Assembly (NCBI RefSeq): GCF_000761155.1
Contig: NZ_CP009533.1
Coordinates: 124,001-188,000 of the forward strand
DNA: 64,000 bases
Reading direction: 5' to 3'
Origin: Pseudomonas rhizosphaerae
Lineage (GTDB): Bacteria; Pseudomonadota; Gammaproteobacteria; Pseudomonadales; Pseudomonadaceae
This document shows positions 1 to 7,955 of the stretch, in pieces (position 1 is the stretch's first letter; each line of letters starts with the position of its first letter). The position numbers were made by a program, and so were the translations under genes. The notes beneath the pieces were generated by a model. The model saw only the letters and a program-made list of their open reading frames with translations. It was not told where the DNA came from and made no database searches.

Positions 1-113
1 TTTTTCGCGATGTAGGACGTTGGCAGCGGATACGCAGTCGCACGATTGCCGGTTGGACCGGTCGTATTCAGGCGGCCCACGGTGACTTTGACCAGCATGG
101 CGCGAGGGCGTAG
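1..113. other. Window edge: unresolved partial coding sequence upstream of cinA
   Basis: Two frames stay open to the window edge and I cannot choose between them. On the + strand a frame runs from base 3 to a TAG at 111-113 and would be the C-terminal end of an upstream gene ending 30 bases before cinA. On the - strand a frame begins with ATG at 98-96 (MLVKVTVGRLNTTG...) and leaves the window, divergent from cinA. Codon use does not separate them. The interval between mutS and cinA is a known site for tailocin (R-type pyocin-like) clusters in Pseudomonas, so either could belong to such a cluster, but no recognisable domain is visible here. Confidence 0.25.
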
Positions 114-143
114 CCTCTTCGGCCGTCTTATATAGGAGCTGCT

Positions 144-644
144 ATGGACGCCTCGACCTCACTCTCTGCCGACCTCGGCGAGCGCCTGCTCGGCCTGGGC
201 GCCCAGGTCACTACGGCGGAATCTTGCACAGGTGGTGGTATTGCCGAGGCGATCACGCGAATCGCCGGCAGCTCGGCCTGGTTCGAAGCCGGCTATGTCA
301 CCTATTCCAATGCGCAGAAAACCGCTCAGCTGCAGGTCTCGCCCGAGTTGTTCGAGCAAGTCGGCGCGGTCAGTCGCGAGGTGGTCGAGGCCATGGCTCG
401 CGGTGCGCAGTGGCACAGCAGGGCGCGCTTTGCCGTGGCGGTCAGTGGCGTCGCCGGCCCTGGTGGTGGCTCCGTCGACAAGCCGGTGGGCACGGTGTGG
501 CTGGCGTGGGCCGATGGTACTCAGGTATTCAGCCGGCGCGAGCAGTTTGCCGGTGACCGCGACGCCGTGCGCCGGCAAACCGTGGTCTGCGCGCTTCAGG
601 GTTTGTTACACCTTGCCACTGGAGAAAAACCATTTCCGGGGTAG
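144..644 (+). CDS. cinA: CinA-family nicotinamide-nucleotide amidohydrolase (PncC domain)
   Basis: This 166-residue protein is the stand-alone C-terminal amidase domain of CinA. It deamidates NMN to nicotinate mononucleotide in pyridine nucleotide recycling in the cytoplasm. The family core is visible: the AESCTGG segment near residues 25-31, the TYSNAQKT segment around residues 53-60, and the VSGVAGPGGG loop near residue 100. It lacks the N-terminal MoCF-like domain of long CinA proteins, as is usual for the short form. The ATG is preceded by AGGAG at 136-140. It lies just upstream of recA, the standard cinA-recA order in pseudomonads, and the recA LexA box falls between the two genes. Confidence 0.93.
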   Translation: MDASTSLSADLGERLLGLGAQVTTAESCTGGGIAEAITRIAGSSAWFEAGYVTYSNAQKTAQLQVSPELFEQVGAVSREVVEAMARGAQWHSRARFAVAVSGVAGPGGGSVDKPVGTVWLAWADGTQVFSRREQFAGDRDAVRRQTVVCALQGLLHLATGEKPFPG

Positions 645-671
645 GCGAGGGGCATGGTATGTGGAATAATA

Positions 672-687
672 CTGGCTACTTATACAG
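672..687 (+). promoter_or_regulatory. LexA (SOS) box upstream of recA
   Basis: The 16-mer CTGGCTACTTATACAG has the CTG-N10-CAG form of the gammaproteobacterial LexA operator, with the expected AT-rich centre and flanking TA/GT bases. It lies 43 bases before the recA ATG, where LexA would block recA transcription until DNA damage. A -10-like AATAAT sits just upstream of the box, but I could not assign a convincing -35. Confidence 0.88.
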
Positions 688-729
688 GTGTTCCGGCCGT
701 CAGGCCTTATTGATTACGTGAGGACTTCA

Positions 730-1800
730 ATGGACGACAACAAGAAGCGTGCCTTGGCTGCGGCCCTGGGTCAGATCGAACGTCAATTCGGTAAAGGCGC
801 CGTCATGCGCATGGGTGACCACGATCGCCAAGCGATCCCGGCCATCTCTACCGGTTCGCTCGGTCTGGATATCGCGCTGGGTATCGGCGGTCTGCCAAAA
901 GGCCGGATCGTCGAAATCTACGGCCCGGAATCGTCGGGTAAAACCACGCTGACGCTTTCGGTCATCGCTCAGGCTCAAAAGGCAGGGGCAACCTGCGCTT
1001 TCGTCGACGCCGAGCACGCGTTGGATCCCGAATACGCCGGTAAGCTGGGTGTCAATGTCGATGACCTGCTGGTGTCCCAGCCGGACACCGGTGAGCAGGC
1101 GCTGGAAATCACCGACATGCTGGTGCGTTCCAACGCAGTGGACGTGATCATCGTCGACTCCGTCGCCGCGCTGGTGCCCAAGGCTGAAATCGAAGGCGAG
1201 ATGGGCGACATGCACGTGGGTCTGCAGGCACGCCTGATGTCGCAGGCGCTGCGCAAGATCACCGGTAACATCAAGAACGCCAACTGCCTGGTCATCTTCA
1301 TCAACCAGATCCGCATGAAGATCGGCGTGATGTTCGGCAGCCCGGAAACCACCACCGGTGGTAACGCGCTGAAGTTCTACGCTTCGGTTCGCCTGGACAT
1401 CCGTCGTACCGGCGCGGTCAAGGAAGGCGACGAAGTAGTTGGCAGCGAAACTCGCGTCAAAGTCGTCAAGAACAAGGTGGCACCACCGTTCCGTCAGGCC
1501 GAGTTCCAGATCCTGTACGGCAAGGGCATCTACCTGAACGGCGAAATCGTCGATCTGGGTGTGGCCAACGGCCTGCTGGAGAAGTCGGGTGCCTGGTATA
1601 GCTACCAGGGCAGCAAGATCGGTCAGGGCAAGGCCAACTCGGCCAAGTTCCTGCAAGACAACCCAGAGATCAAAGCCACTCTGGAGAAGCAGATCCGCGA
1701 CAAACTGCTGACCGGCGGTACCGACAAGGCTGCAGCGGACAAGGCCTCGGCGGCTACCGCGCCGGCTGCCGACACGGCTGAAGCTGAAGCTGATTTCTGA
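730..1800 (+). CDS. recA: Recombinase RecA
   Basis: The 356-residue protein is RecA, the ATP-dependent strand-exchange recombinase that also acts as co-protease for LexA cleavage. Walker A is GPESSGKT at residues 65-72, and the remaining core (the [11 protein letters not shown]alker B strand, the L1 and L2 loops including the [12 protein letters not shown] stretch) is intact. The C-terminus is Ala-rich and acidic, ending [10 protein letters not shown], typical of Pseudomonas RecA. The frame is open upstream, but the ATG at 730 follows an AGGA (721-724) and starts the conserved MDDNKKRAL sequence, so the upstream extension is rejected. A LexA box lies upstream and recX follows after 7 bases. 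Confidence 0.99.
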   Translation: MDDNKKRALAAALGQIERQFGKGAVMRMGDHDRQAIPAISTGSLGLDIALGIGGLPKGRIVEIYGPESSGKTTLTLSVIAQAQKAGATCAFVDAEHALDPEYAGKLGVNVDDLLVSQPDTGEQALEITDMLVRSNAVDVIIVDSVAALVPKAEIEGEMGDMHVGLQARLMSQALRKITGNIKNANCLVIFINQIRMKIGVMFGSPETTTGGNALKFYASVRLDIRRTGAVKEGDEVVGSETRVKVVKNKVAPPFRQAEFQILYGKGIYLNGEIVDLGVANGLLEKSGAWYSYQGSKIGQGKANSAKFLQDNPEIKATLEKQIRDKLLTGGTDKAAADKASAATAPAADTAEAEADF

Positions 1801-1807
1801 TCAGTCG

Positions 1808-2275
1808 ATGCCACCTGTCGTATTGGATACACCCGTCGCAGTGCGACGGTCTGCCATGGACCTGCTCGCGCGACGTGAGCACGGTCGAGTCGAGCTGACG
1901 CGCAAACTGCGTCAGCGCGGCGCTTGCCCTGAAATGATCGACACCGAGCTCGATCGTCTCACCGACGAAGGCTTGCTGTCAGAAGCGCGCTATCTGGAAA
2001 GCTTCATTCGTTATCGAGCCAACTCTGGGTATGGGCCTGCGCGAATACGCGAAGACCTGACCCAGCGCGGCTTGCTGCGCGGCGAGGTCGAGCAGGCACT
2101 TCGCGATAGCGGATTCGACTGGGGAGTGCAGTTGCGCGATGTCTGGGAACGCAAGTTCGCTGGCAGGCTGCCTGTGGAAATCAAGGAACGCGCCCAGCAA
2201 ACACGCTTCCTGGCTTATCGGGGCTACCCGATGGAGCTGATTTCCCGTCTGCTCAACGGCAAGGATCTGGACTGA
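1808..2275 (+). CDS. recX: Regulatory protein RecX
   Basis: RecX (155 residues) binds RecA filaments and inhibits their extension and ATPase activity. The helical RecX repeats are visible ([18 protein letters not shown], then [20 protein letters not shown], and the C-terminal [17 protein letters not shown]). It begins 7 bases after recA, so it is probably produced by read-through from the SOS-controlled recA promoter. There is no strong Shine-Dalgarno before the ATG at 1808, which fits the low RecX/RecA ratio expected from translation inside the recA transcript. Confidence 0.96.
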   Translation: MPPVVLDTPVAVRRSAMDLLARREHGRVELTRKLRQRGACPEMIDTELDRLTDEGLLSEARYLESFIRYRANSGYGPARIREDLTQRGLLRGEVEQALRDSGFDWGVQLRDVWERKFAGRLPVEIKERAQQTRFLAYRGYPMELISRLLNGKDLD

Positions 2276-2334
2276 GCTCAAGCACTGCCACCGCGGCGAC
2301 GCAGGTTTGCAGTCACCGCAGCTAAGGCGAGTGA

Positions 2335-2739
2335 TTACTTACCGCAATCCTTGGCGGTGTAGCTCTGAGTGCCAATGGTGCGATTTGTCTTGTATTCGGT
2401 AAAGTCGTAGCGCATCACTGCGCCCTGTGCCATCAGGTTGCGAAATCCTTTGTTGCGACACACGCTGGCACCTAGTTGCATGTACACCACTTTGGGGTCG
2501 CGACGCATTTGTTCAGCCTGGCTTTCGCGAACGCTCAGATGGTTGATCAGCTGCTTGCCTTCAACGGTGAAACCCTGATCGAGGATGTCTTCATTAATTG
2601 CGCGCGGTGTGCCCACGCTGCTTTGCTGAGCCACTTTCTGCAGGTTTTTCGACAGCTCCATCTCCTTCAACGATGCAGCGTGGGCAGCCAGCGGCAGGGC
2701 GAGCAGCAAGGCGAGGGACGGGGCGATAAAGCGCAGCAT
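2335..2739 (-). CDS. QSregVF-family exported protein
   Basis: A 134-residue exported protein with a clear Sec signal peptide (MLRFIAPSLALLLALPLAAHAA; cleavage likely after AHA, near residue 21). The mature part resembles the Pseudomonas family named for a putative quorum-sensing-regulated virulence factor (QSregVF). A P. aeruginosa member also lies close to recA-recX, which supports the assignment. Two cysteines in the mature protein (VCRNKG and the C-terminal DCGK) could form a disulfide. Its biochemical role is unknown, and the virulence name should not be read as evidence of function here. It is divergent from the DTW-domain gene. Confidence 0.78.
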   Translation of the reverse strand: MLRFIAPSLALLLALPLAAHAASLKEMELSKNLQKVAQQSSVGTPRAINEDILDQGFTVEGKQLINHLSVRESQAEQMRRDPKVVYMQLGASVCRNKGFRNLMAQGAVMRYDFTEYKTNRTIGTQSYTAKDCGK

Positions 2740-2921
2740 GAAACACTCCTGGGCAAAAAGCCGGGCAAGACAAGTGGGCGTAAGACCTGTCGATGGTACA
2801 GGCGTTCACCCACCTCTGAGGGTAACCAGATTATACGGTGCGGCACGTCGGCTCACCATCGGCATCGCTCCCATGGTCAGCTCTGCTAGAATCCGCGCCC
2901 CAGTCCCCAGCGTGATCCGCG

Positions 2922-3632
2922 ATGAGCCATGCCGTTTTCCGTCTGCGCAGCGAGCGTTTGGCGCGCAGTACCCAGCCATTTACCGCAAGGGGTTCGCGCG
3001 CGCCTCGCTGTCCGCGCTGTCGGGTCATTCCCCAGTACTGCCTATGTGCCTGGCGGCCCCATGTAGCGGCACGTTCGGCCATGTGCCTGCTGATGCACGA
3101 CGTCGAACCCATGAAGCCCAGCAACACAGGTTGGCTGATTGCCGACGTGATCGCCGACACCCATGCCTTCATGTGGTCGCGAGTTGCGGTGGACCCGCAG
3201 TTGCTGGCGCTGCTGGCCGACCCCCAGTGGCAGCCCTACCTGGTCTTTCCCGGCGAGTTCGTCGAACCGCAGCGTGTGACAAGCAGCGTGCCACGCGAAC
3301 CTGGCCGGCGTCCCTTGTTCATACTGCTGGACGCCACCTGGACCGAAGCACGCAAGATGTTCCGCAAGAGCCCTTACCTGGCCTCGTTGCCGGTATTGAG
3401 CCTGGCGCCGGAACAGCTGTCGCGCTACACCCTGCGCCGCTCCAAGCGCGACGATCACTTCTGCACCGCCGAAGTGGCAGCACTGTGTCTGGAACTGGCC
3501 GGGGACGAGGCAGCGGCGCGGGTGCTGGATGCCTATCTGGACGTGTTCAGTGCGCACTACCTGGCGGCGAAATTTCAGGAACCTGTGGACGAGAGCGATG
3601 CAGCGCATCGGTTTTTGGCCGATTATCTATAA
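2922..3632 (+). CDS. tapT: DTW-domain tRNA-uridine aminocarboxypropyltransferase
   Basis: The 236-residue protein has the DTW domain of the TapT/YfiP family, which transfers the 3-amino-3-carboxypropyl group of S-adenosylmethionine to uridine in tRNA (acp3U47 in E. coli). The signature reads DATW at residues 137-140. The N-terminal zinc-type cysteine cluster is C30, C33, C40 and C42. The C-terminal RSKRDDHFCTAEVAA segment is also typical. The basic N-terminus (residues 1-28) could be a short RNA-binding extension. The specific substrate position is inferred from the E. coli enzyme. Confidence 0.88.
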   Translation: MSHAVFRLRSERLARSTQPFTARGSRAPRCPRCRVIPQYCLCAWRPHVAARSAMCLLMHDVEPMKPSNTGWLIADVIADTHAFMWSRVAVDPQLLALLADPQWQPYLVFPGEFVEPQRVTSSVPREPGRRPLFILLDATWTEARKMFRKSPYLASLPVLSLAPEQLSRYTLRRSKRDDHFCTAEVAALCLELAGDEAAARVLDAYLDVFSAHYLAAKFQEPVDESDAAHRFLADYL

Positions 3633-3755
3633 TCCTGTTCACGACGCAGGCTCAGGTCATGGAGTCGCTTGACCACCATGGCCGCGGTCGGCATTCTTGG
3701 CGCCGAATCGGGCGGTACTGTCCGAGCGGCTTCATTTCCTGGAATCCTGTGATCG

Positions 3756-4406
3756 ATGGCCACTTACCAAATCCTGATCGCCGATGACCATCCGCTGTTT
3801 CGCAGTGCGTTGCACCAGGCCTTGACCCTGGGGCTGGGCGCGGACGTGCGTCTGGTCGAAGTGGCAAGTATTGCCGAGCTCGAGGGGCGTCTCGACGAAA
3901 AAGCCGACTGGGACCTGGTCCTGCTGGATCTCAACATGCCGGGCGCCTATGGCTTTTCAGGGTTGGTCTTGCTGCGCGGTCAGTATCCGCAGATCCCGGT
4001 GGTGATGGTTTCAGCCCAGGAAGACGCATGGGTGATGGTTCGCTCGCGCGAATTCGGTGCCAGTGGGTTCATTCCCAAGTCGAGCTCGCTGGAAAACATT
4101 CAGGCCGCCGTGCGTGATGTGCTGGACGGAGAGGTCTGGTGGCCGCCGCAGGCATTCGAGGCGGTCAGCGTATCGGCGGAAGCCAAAGCCGCCAGCGATG
4201 GGCTGGCCAGCTTGACGCCCCAGCAGTTCAGGGTGCTAACCATGGTGTGCGAGGGCCTGTTGAACAAGCAGATCGCCTATGAGCTCAGTGTGTCGGAAGC
4301 CACCATCAAGGCGCATGTGACGGCAATCTTTCGCAAGCTTGGTGTACGCACCCGTACCCAGGCGGCACTGCTGTTGCAACAATTGGAGTCCACCTCCGCA
4401 AACTGA
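3756..4406 (+). CDS. erdR: LuxR/NarL-family response regulator (ErdR-like)
   Basis: A 216-residue two-component response regulator. The receiver domain (about residues 1-125) has the acidic pair D10/D11, phospho-acceptor D58 in LLDLNMPG, S86 and K108. A LuxR-type helix-turn-helix (about 150-212) follows, with the typical NKQIAYELSVSEATIKAH recognition segment. Immediate linkage to dgkA matches the Pseudomonas regulator ErdR, which controls ethanol and related short-chain alcohol oxidation and acetate metabolism. No sensor kinase gene is nearby, so it must be phosphorylated by an unlinked kinase. Target genes are inferred from the homologue. Confidence 0.82.
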   Translation: MATYQILIADDHPLFRSALHQALTLGLGADVRLVEVASIAELEGRLDEKADWDLVLLDLNMPGAYGFSGLVLLRGQYPQIPVVMVSAQEDAWVMVRSREFGASGFIPKSSSLENIQAAVRDVLDGEVWWPPQAFEAVSVSAEAKAASDGLASLTPQQFRVLTMVCEGLLNKQIAYELSVSEATIKAHVTAIFRKLGVRTRTQAALLLQQLESTSAN

Positions 4407-4476
4407 GCTGTACCGTCACCTCTTTCAATGCCGAACGTTTCAGTGTCGGCCGTTTTCCCTTTCCGGATCGTCGCGC

Positions 4477-4839
4477 ATGTCACCTTTCAAGGGCCAGACC
4501 GGCCTCAAACGTATTCTCAACGCCACTGGCTACTCCTTTGACGGCCTGCGTGCCGCTTTCACCGGCGAAGCGGCGTTCCGCCAGTTGGTGCTGCTCAATG
4601 TCGTGCTGGTGCCATTGAGCTTTCTGTTGCACGTCAGTCGCGTGGAGCGGGCCGTGCTCATTGCCGTGTGCCTGCTGGCACTGATCGTGGAGCTGCTGAA
4701 CTCGGCGATCGAAGCGGCCATCGACCGTATTTCCCTGGATCGCCACCCCCTGTCGAAGAATGCCAAGGACATGGGCAGTGCGGCGCAGTTCGTTGCGCTG
4801 ACCATGATCGTGCTGGTGTGGGCAGTGATTCTGCTGTGA
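4477..4839 (+). CDS. dgkA: Diacylglycerol kinase DgkA
   Basis: A 120-residue inner-membrane diacylglycerol kinase, which rephosphorylates diacylglycerol released by envelope glycan synthesis to phosphatidic acid. It has an amphipathic N-terminus (KGQTGLKRILNATGYSFDGLRAAF), three membrane helices, and the catalytic signature ELLNSAIEAAIDR around residues 69-81. The ATG at 4477 starts the conserved MSPFKGQTGLKR sequence. The frame is open further upstream into erdR, but that extension has no family similarity. It lies 70 bases after erdR and converges on finR. Confidence 0.95.
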   Translation: MSPFKGQTGLKRILNATGYSFDGLRAAFTGEAAFRQLVLLNVVLVPLSFLLHVSRVERAVLIAVCLLALIVELLNSAIEAAIDRISLDRHPLSKNAKDMGSAAQFVALTMIVLVWAVILL

Positions 4840-4852
4840 CCGGCGCCTGAGG

Positions 4853-5779
4853 TCAGGCGATGTCGGGCAGCACGATCTCGTCGCTGCGCTGGGCGCCGGC
4901 GGTGAAGGCGCGGCACAGTTCGAGAAACTCGCGCATGGCCGAGGTCTGGTATTTGCGTTTGTGCCAGATGAAATAGAACTGCCGCGCCAGATCCAGTTCG
5001 GGCGTGTGCACCGGCACCAGGCTGCCGCGGCGAAAGGCGTCGCGCAGGGCCAGTCGGGAAATGCAGCCGATGCCCAACCCGGACTCCACGGCACGCTTGA
5101 TCGCCTCGGTGTGTTCCAGTTCGAGACGGATGTTGAGCGCAAGGCGATGGTGACGCATGGCCTGGTCGAAGGTCAGGCGCGTGCCCGAGCCTTGTTCGCG
5201 CAGAATCCACGCTTCTTGCGTCAGCAAGGCCAGGCTGGCGCTGGGCACGGAGGCCAGTGGGTGGCGTGGTGCGCAGAACACCACCAGTTCGTCCTCGACC
5301 CAGGGCTGCACTTCGATGTCGGGGTGGCTGCAGTCACCCTCGATCAAACCCAGGTCGATTTCGTAATGGGCGACCTGCTGGACGATGTTCGCCGTGTTCT
5401 GGACGTGCAGCTTGACCTGGCTTTCCGGGTGCACCTGCATGAAACGGCCGATCAGCAGGGTGGCCAGGTAGTTGCCGATGGTCAGGGTCGCGCCTACGGC
5501 CAGCGAGCCGAATCCGGACTTGCCGTTGAGCAGGTCTTCGATTTCCTTGGCCTGGTCGAGCAGGGCCACGGCCTGGGGCAGCAGTTGATGGCCCAGGGCG
5601 TTGAGGCTCAGACGCTTACCGGCGCGGTCGAACAGCTGGCAGCTGGATTGCCGCTCAAGCTCGGTGATGGAGGTGCTGGCTGCTGACTGCGACAGCGAAA
5701 GCAGGTTGGCAGCGCGCGACACGCTTTCCTGCTGGGCCACGGTGACGAAGACTTGCAGTTGACGAAGTGTGAATCGCAT
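4853..5779 (-). CDS. finR: LysR-family regulator FinR
   Basis: This 308-residue LysR-type regulator has an N-terminal winged helix-turn-helix (MRFTLRQLQVFVTVAQ, then ESVSRAANLLSLSQSAASTSITELE) and a C-terminal co-inducer domain from about residue 90. Its divergence from fpr matches FinR, the Pseudomonas activator of fpr under superoxide and iron stress. The frame runs further upstream to 5908, but that would overlap fpr. The ATG at 5779 starts the canonical LysR N-terminus and is therefore chosen. Three related half-sites lie between finR and fpr, the first overlapping this start codon, which suggests autoregulation. Confidence 0.88.
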   Translation of the reverse strand: MRFTLRQLQVFVTVAQQESVSRAANLLSLSQSAASTSITELERQSSCQLFDRAGKRLSLNALGHQLLPQAVALLDQAKEIEDLLNGKSGFGSLAVGATLTIGNYLATLLIGRFMQVHPESQVKLHVQNTANIVQQVAHYEIDLGLIEGDCSHPDIEVQPWVEDELVVFCAPRHPLASVPSASLALLTQEAWILREQGSGTRLTFDQAMRHHRLALNIRLELEHTEAIKRAVESGLGIGCISRLALRDAFRRGSLVPVHTPELDLARQFYFIWHKRKYQTSAMREFLELCRAFTAGAQRSDEIVLPDIA

Positions 5780-5827
5780 ATCTATATAACCGATTACCCA
5801 TATCTTAATAATCCATTTAACAGATAT
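5778..5827. promoter_or_regulatory. Candidate FinR operator: three half-sites at 22-bp spacing
   Basis: ATATCT occurs at 5778-5783 and again at 5800-5805, and its reverse complement AGATAT occurs at 5822-5827. The three sites are exactly 22 bases apart, about two helical turns, so they lie on one face of the DNA. LysR-type tetramers typically occupy a recognition site and an adjacent activation site next to the promoter -35. The third half-site overlaps the edge of the predicted fpr -35. Assignment to FinR is inference from position. Confidence 0.5.
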
Positions 5828-5845
5828 TGTTGATCCCCGTAAACT
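5817..5845 (+). promoter_or_regulatory. Predicted fpr promoter
   Basis: TTAACA (5817-5822) and TAAACT (5840-5845) are separated by 17 bases and give a plausible sigma-70 promoter 52 bases before the fpr ATG. The AGATAT half-site starts at the last base of the -35, as expected for a LysR-activated promoter. Confidence 0.55.
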
Positions 5846-5897
5846 ACTGCGCACTCGCGCCCCTGTCAGGCGTACGCTTTTTCTAGGAGCCCCGTAC

Positions 5898-6677
5898 ATG
5901 AGCAACATGAACCACGAACGTGTACTCAGTGTTCATCACTGGAATGACACCCTGTTTAGCTTCAAGTGCACCCGCGATCCGGGCCTGCGCTTCGAGAACG
6001 GGCAGTTCGTGATGATCGGCCTGCAACAGCCCAACGGCCGCCCGCTTATGCGCGCCTACTCGATCGCCAGCCCGAACTGGGAAGAGCATCTGGAATTCTT
6101 CAGCATCAAGGTGCCCGATGGCCCGCTGACTTCGCAGCTGCAGCACCTCAAGGAAGGCGACGAGATCATCATCAGCAAGAAGCCTACCGGCACGCTGGTG
6201 CTCGACGACCTCAAGCCGGGCAAGCACCTGTACCTGCTGAGCACCGGCACGGGCCTGGCACCGTTCATGAGCGTCATCCAGGACCCGGAAACCTACGAAC
6301 GTTTCGAGAAGGTCATTCTCTGCCACGGCGTGCGTTACGTGAACGAGGTCGCCTACCGCGAGTTCATCACCGAGCATCTGCCGCAGAACGAGTTCTTCGG
6401 CGAAGCGCTGCGCGACAAGCTGATCTACTACCCCACCGTGACGCGCGAGCCGTTCGAGAACGAAGGTCGCCTGACCGACCTGATGCGCAGTGGCAAGCTG
6501 TTCAGCGACATCGGCCTGCCGCCGATCAACCCTCAGGACGATCGCGCCATGCTGTGCGGCAGCCCGAGCATGCTCGACGAGACCAGCGAAGTGCTCAACA
6601 GCTTCGGCCTGACCGTTTCGCCGCGCATGCGTGAGCCGGGTGACTACCTGATCGAGCGCGCCTTCGTCGAGAAGTAA
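5898..6677 (+). CDS. fpr: Ferredoxin--NADP(+) reductase Fpr
   Basis: A 259-residue bacterial-type ferredoxin-NADP reductase. It moves electrons between NADPH and ferredoxin/flavodoxin and helps keep Fe-S clusters and iron reduced during oxidative stress. The FAD-binding RAYSIAS motif (about residues 54-60), the NADP-binding GTGLAPF loop (about 117-123) and the CGSPSML segment near the C-terminus are visible. AGGAG at 5885-5889 supports the ATG at 5898. It is divergently transcribed from finR, and a strong terminator follows. Confidence 0.96.
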   Translation: MSNMNHERVLSVHHWNDTLFSFKCTRDPGLRFENGQFVMIGLQQPNGRPLMRAYSIASPNWEEHLEFFSIKVPDGPLTSQLQHLKEGDEIIISKKPTGTLVLDDLKPGKHLYLLSTGTGLAPFMSVIQDPETYERFEKVILCHGVRYVNEVAYREFITEHLPQNEFFGEALRDKLIYYPTVTREPFENEGRLTDLMRSGKLFSDIGLPPINPQDDRAMLCGSPSMLDETSEVLNSFGLTVSPRMREPGDYLIERAFVEK

Positions 6678-6696
6678 GCAGCTGACCAGCGTTCTG

Positions 6697-6724
6697 AAAA
6701 AACCGCCCTCGGGCGGTTTTTTTG
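6697..6724 (+). terminator. Rho-independent terminator after fpr
   Basis: AACCGCCC (6701-6708), a two-base TC loop and GGGCGGTT (6711-6718) form a stem flanked by A-rich and T-rich tracts. It can act for fpr on the + strand and, because of the A-tract, for trmO on the - strand. Confidence 0.9.
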
Positions 6725-6740
6725 TGGCCGGTGAAAAGGG

Positions 6741-7433
6741 TTAGGGCAGCACCACTTCCAACACGCGAATCAGGCCGGGTCGCGGGTAGTGCCAGCGCAC
6801 ATCTACATCCCAGAATCGGGCGCCATATTCACGTTCGGGCGAGGGCTTTTGATAGGCCGGACGCGGGTCCTGGGCCAGGCACTGTTCGATCAGTTCGACC
6901 AAGGGCTGTCCCAGGCGTGCGGCGTGCGTTCGGGCCTGCATCAGTCCGCTGTCCTGCCACTGCACGGCGATGGGCTCGGGCGCGGCGCTGGCGATCGCGT
7001 TGACGGCGCCAGGCACGTTGTCCGCGTAAGGCACGTAGGGCTTGATATCCAGCACGGGGGTGCCGTCCAGCAAGTCGATGCCCGAAAGGTGCAGGCGTGC
7101 ATTTTCGACCTTGTCCAGCCGAACGACCGACTGGCCGATGCCATTGGGCCGATGGGTAGCCCGAGTGGCGAAGACACCCATCGACGTATTGCCCCCCAGG
7201 CGCGGTGGACGAACCTTCAAGCGGGGCTTGTCTTCCAGGACCTCATGGAACAGGAACAGCAGCCACACATGGCTGACCTGCTCCAGGCCCTGTATGGCCT
7301 CACCTTGATCGAACGGTGGCAGCAGTTCCAGCACGCCGCGCGCAGCCGGCGCCAGCTGGGGCTGACGCGGAATGGCGAATTTTTCCTTGAAGCAGGAGCG
7401 GACAAAACCAATGGGCTCGACGCTGTAGGCCAT
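6741..7433 (-). CDS. trmO: tRNA (m6t6A37) methyltransferase TrmO
   Basis: This 230-residue protein belongs to the TsaA/YaeB (TrmO) family, which N6-methylates t6A at position 37 of ANN-decoding tRNAs using S-adenosylmethionine. The family landmarks are present: the N-terminal IGFVRSCFKEKFAIPRQP segment, THRPNGIGQSVVRL around residues 92-105, LLDGTPVLDIKPYVPYAD around 122-139, and the C-terminal extension rich in aromatic and basic residues. It may form a short - strand operon with the DUF1456 gene upstream, 5 bases away. Confidence 0.92.
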   Translation of the reverse strand: MAYSVEPIGFVRSCFKEKFAIPRQPQLAPAARGVLELLPPFDQGEAIQGLEQVSHVWLLFLFHEVLEDKPRLKVRPPRLGGNTSMGVFATRATHRPNGIGQSVVRLDKVENARLHLSGIDLLDGTPVLDIKPYVPYADNVPGAVNAIASAAPEPIAVQWQDSGLMQARTHAARLGQPLVELIEQCLAQDPRPAYQKPSPEREYGARFWDVDVRWHYPRPGLIRVLEVVLP

Positions 7434-7438
7434 GGGGC

Positions 7439-7900
7439 TTAACCGCGGACCCGCAAGGTCAGGCCCTTGAGGAAGTTGCGCAGCAACTGGTCGCCGCAGG
7501 GGCGGTAGTTGTTATGGCCAAACTTGCGGAACAGGGCGCTCAGCTCGGGCTTGGACACCGGGAAGTCGACCGACTTGAGCACGGCGTGCATGTCGTCTTC
7601 CTTGAGTTCGAAGGCAACGCGCAGTTTCTTCAGCACGATGTTGTTGGTGACCGGCAGCTCGACCGGCTGGGCGGGACGGCTCTCGTCACGGCCACGACGA
7701 TAGATCACCAGGCCATCGAGAAAGTGCGCCAGAACGGCGTCCGGGCAATGCTCGAAACCTTCTTCCTCATCCTTCTTGGTGTAGCTGATGACGTCGGCCT
7801 TGCTGATCTCCAGCCCGCCCAGTGCCGTGATGTCGGCCACTTTGCCATCGCTGATGTCGAGCATGTAGCGCACGCTGCGCAGTACATCGTTGTGAATCAT
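7439..7900 (-). CDS. DUF1456 family protein (YehS-like)
   Basis: A 153-residue cytoplasmic protein of the YehS/DUF1456 family. It contains two similar domains of about 70 residues, each with the family pattern of paired helices. The first starts MIHNDVLRSVRYMLDISDGKV. The second starts near residue 83 with NNIVLKKLRVAFELKEDD and includes FRKFGHNNYRPCGDQLLRNFLKGL. The function is not established. Its tight link to trmO and its neighbourhood of tRNA and rRNA modification genes suggest, but do not show, an RNA-related role. Confidence 0.82.
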   Translation of the reverse strand: MIHNDVLRSVRYMLDISDGKVADITALGGLEISKADVISYTKKDEEEGFEHCPDAVLAHFLDGLVIYRRGRDESRPAQPVELPVTNNIVLKKLRVAFELKEDDMHAVLKSVDFPVSKPELSALFRKFGHNNYRPCGDQLLRNFLKGLTLRVRG

Positions 7901-7955
7901 GAGGTATGTCCTGGTTGAACGACACTGCCCAGGCAGCGCCGGAAAAAGAGAGGGT

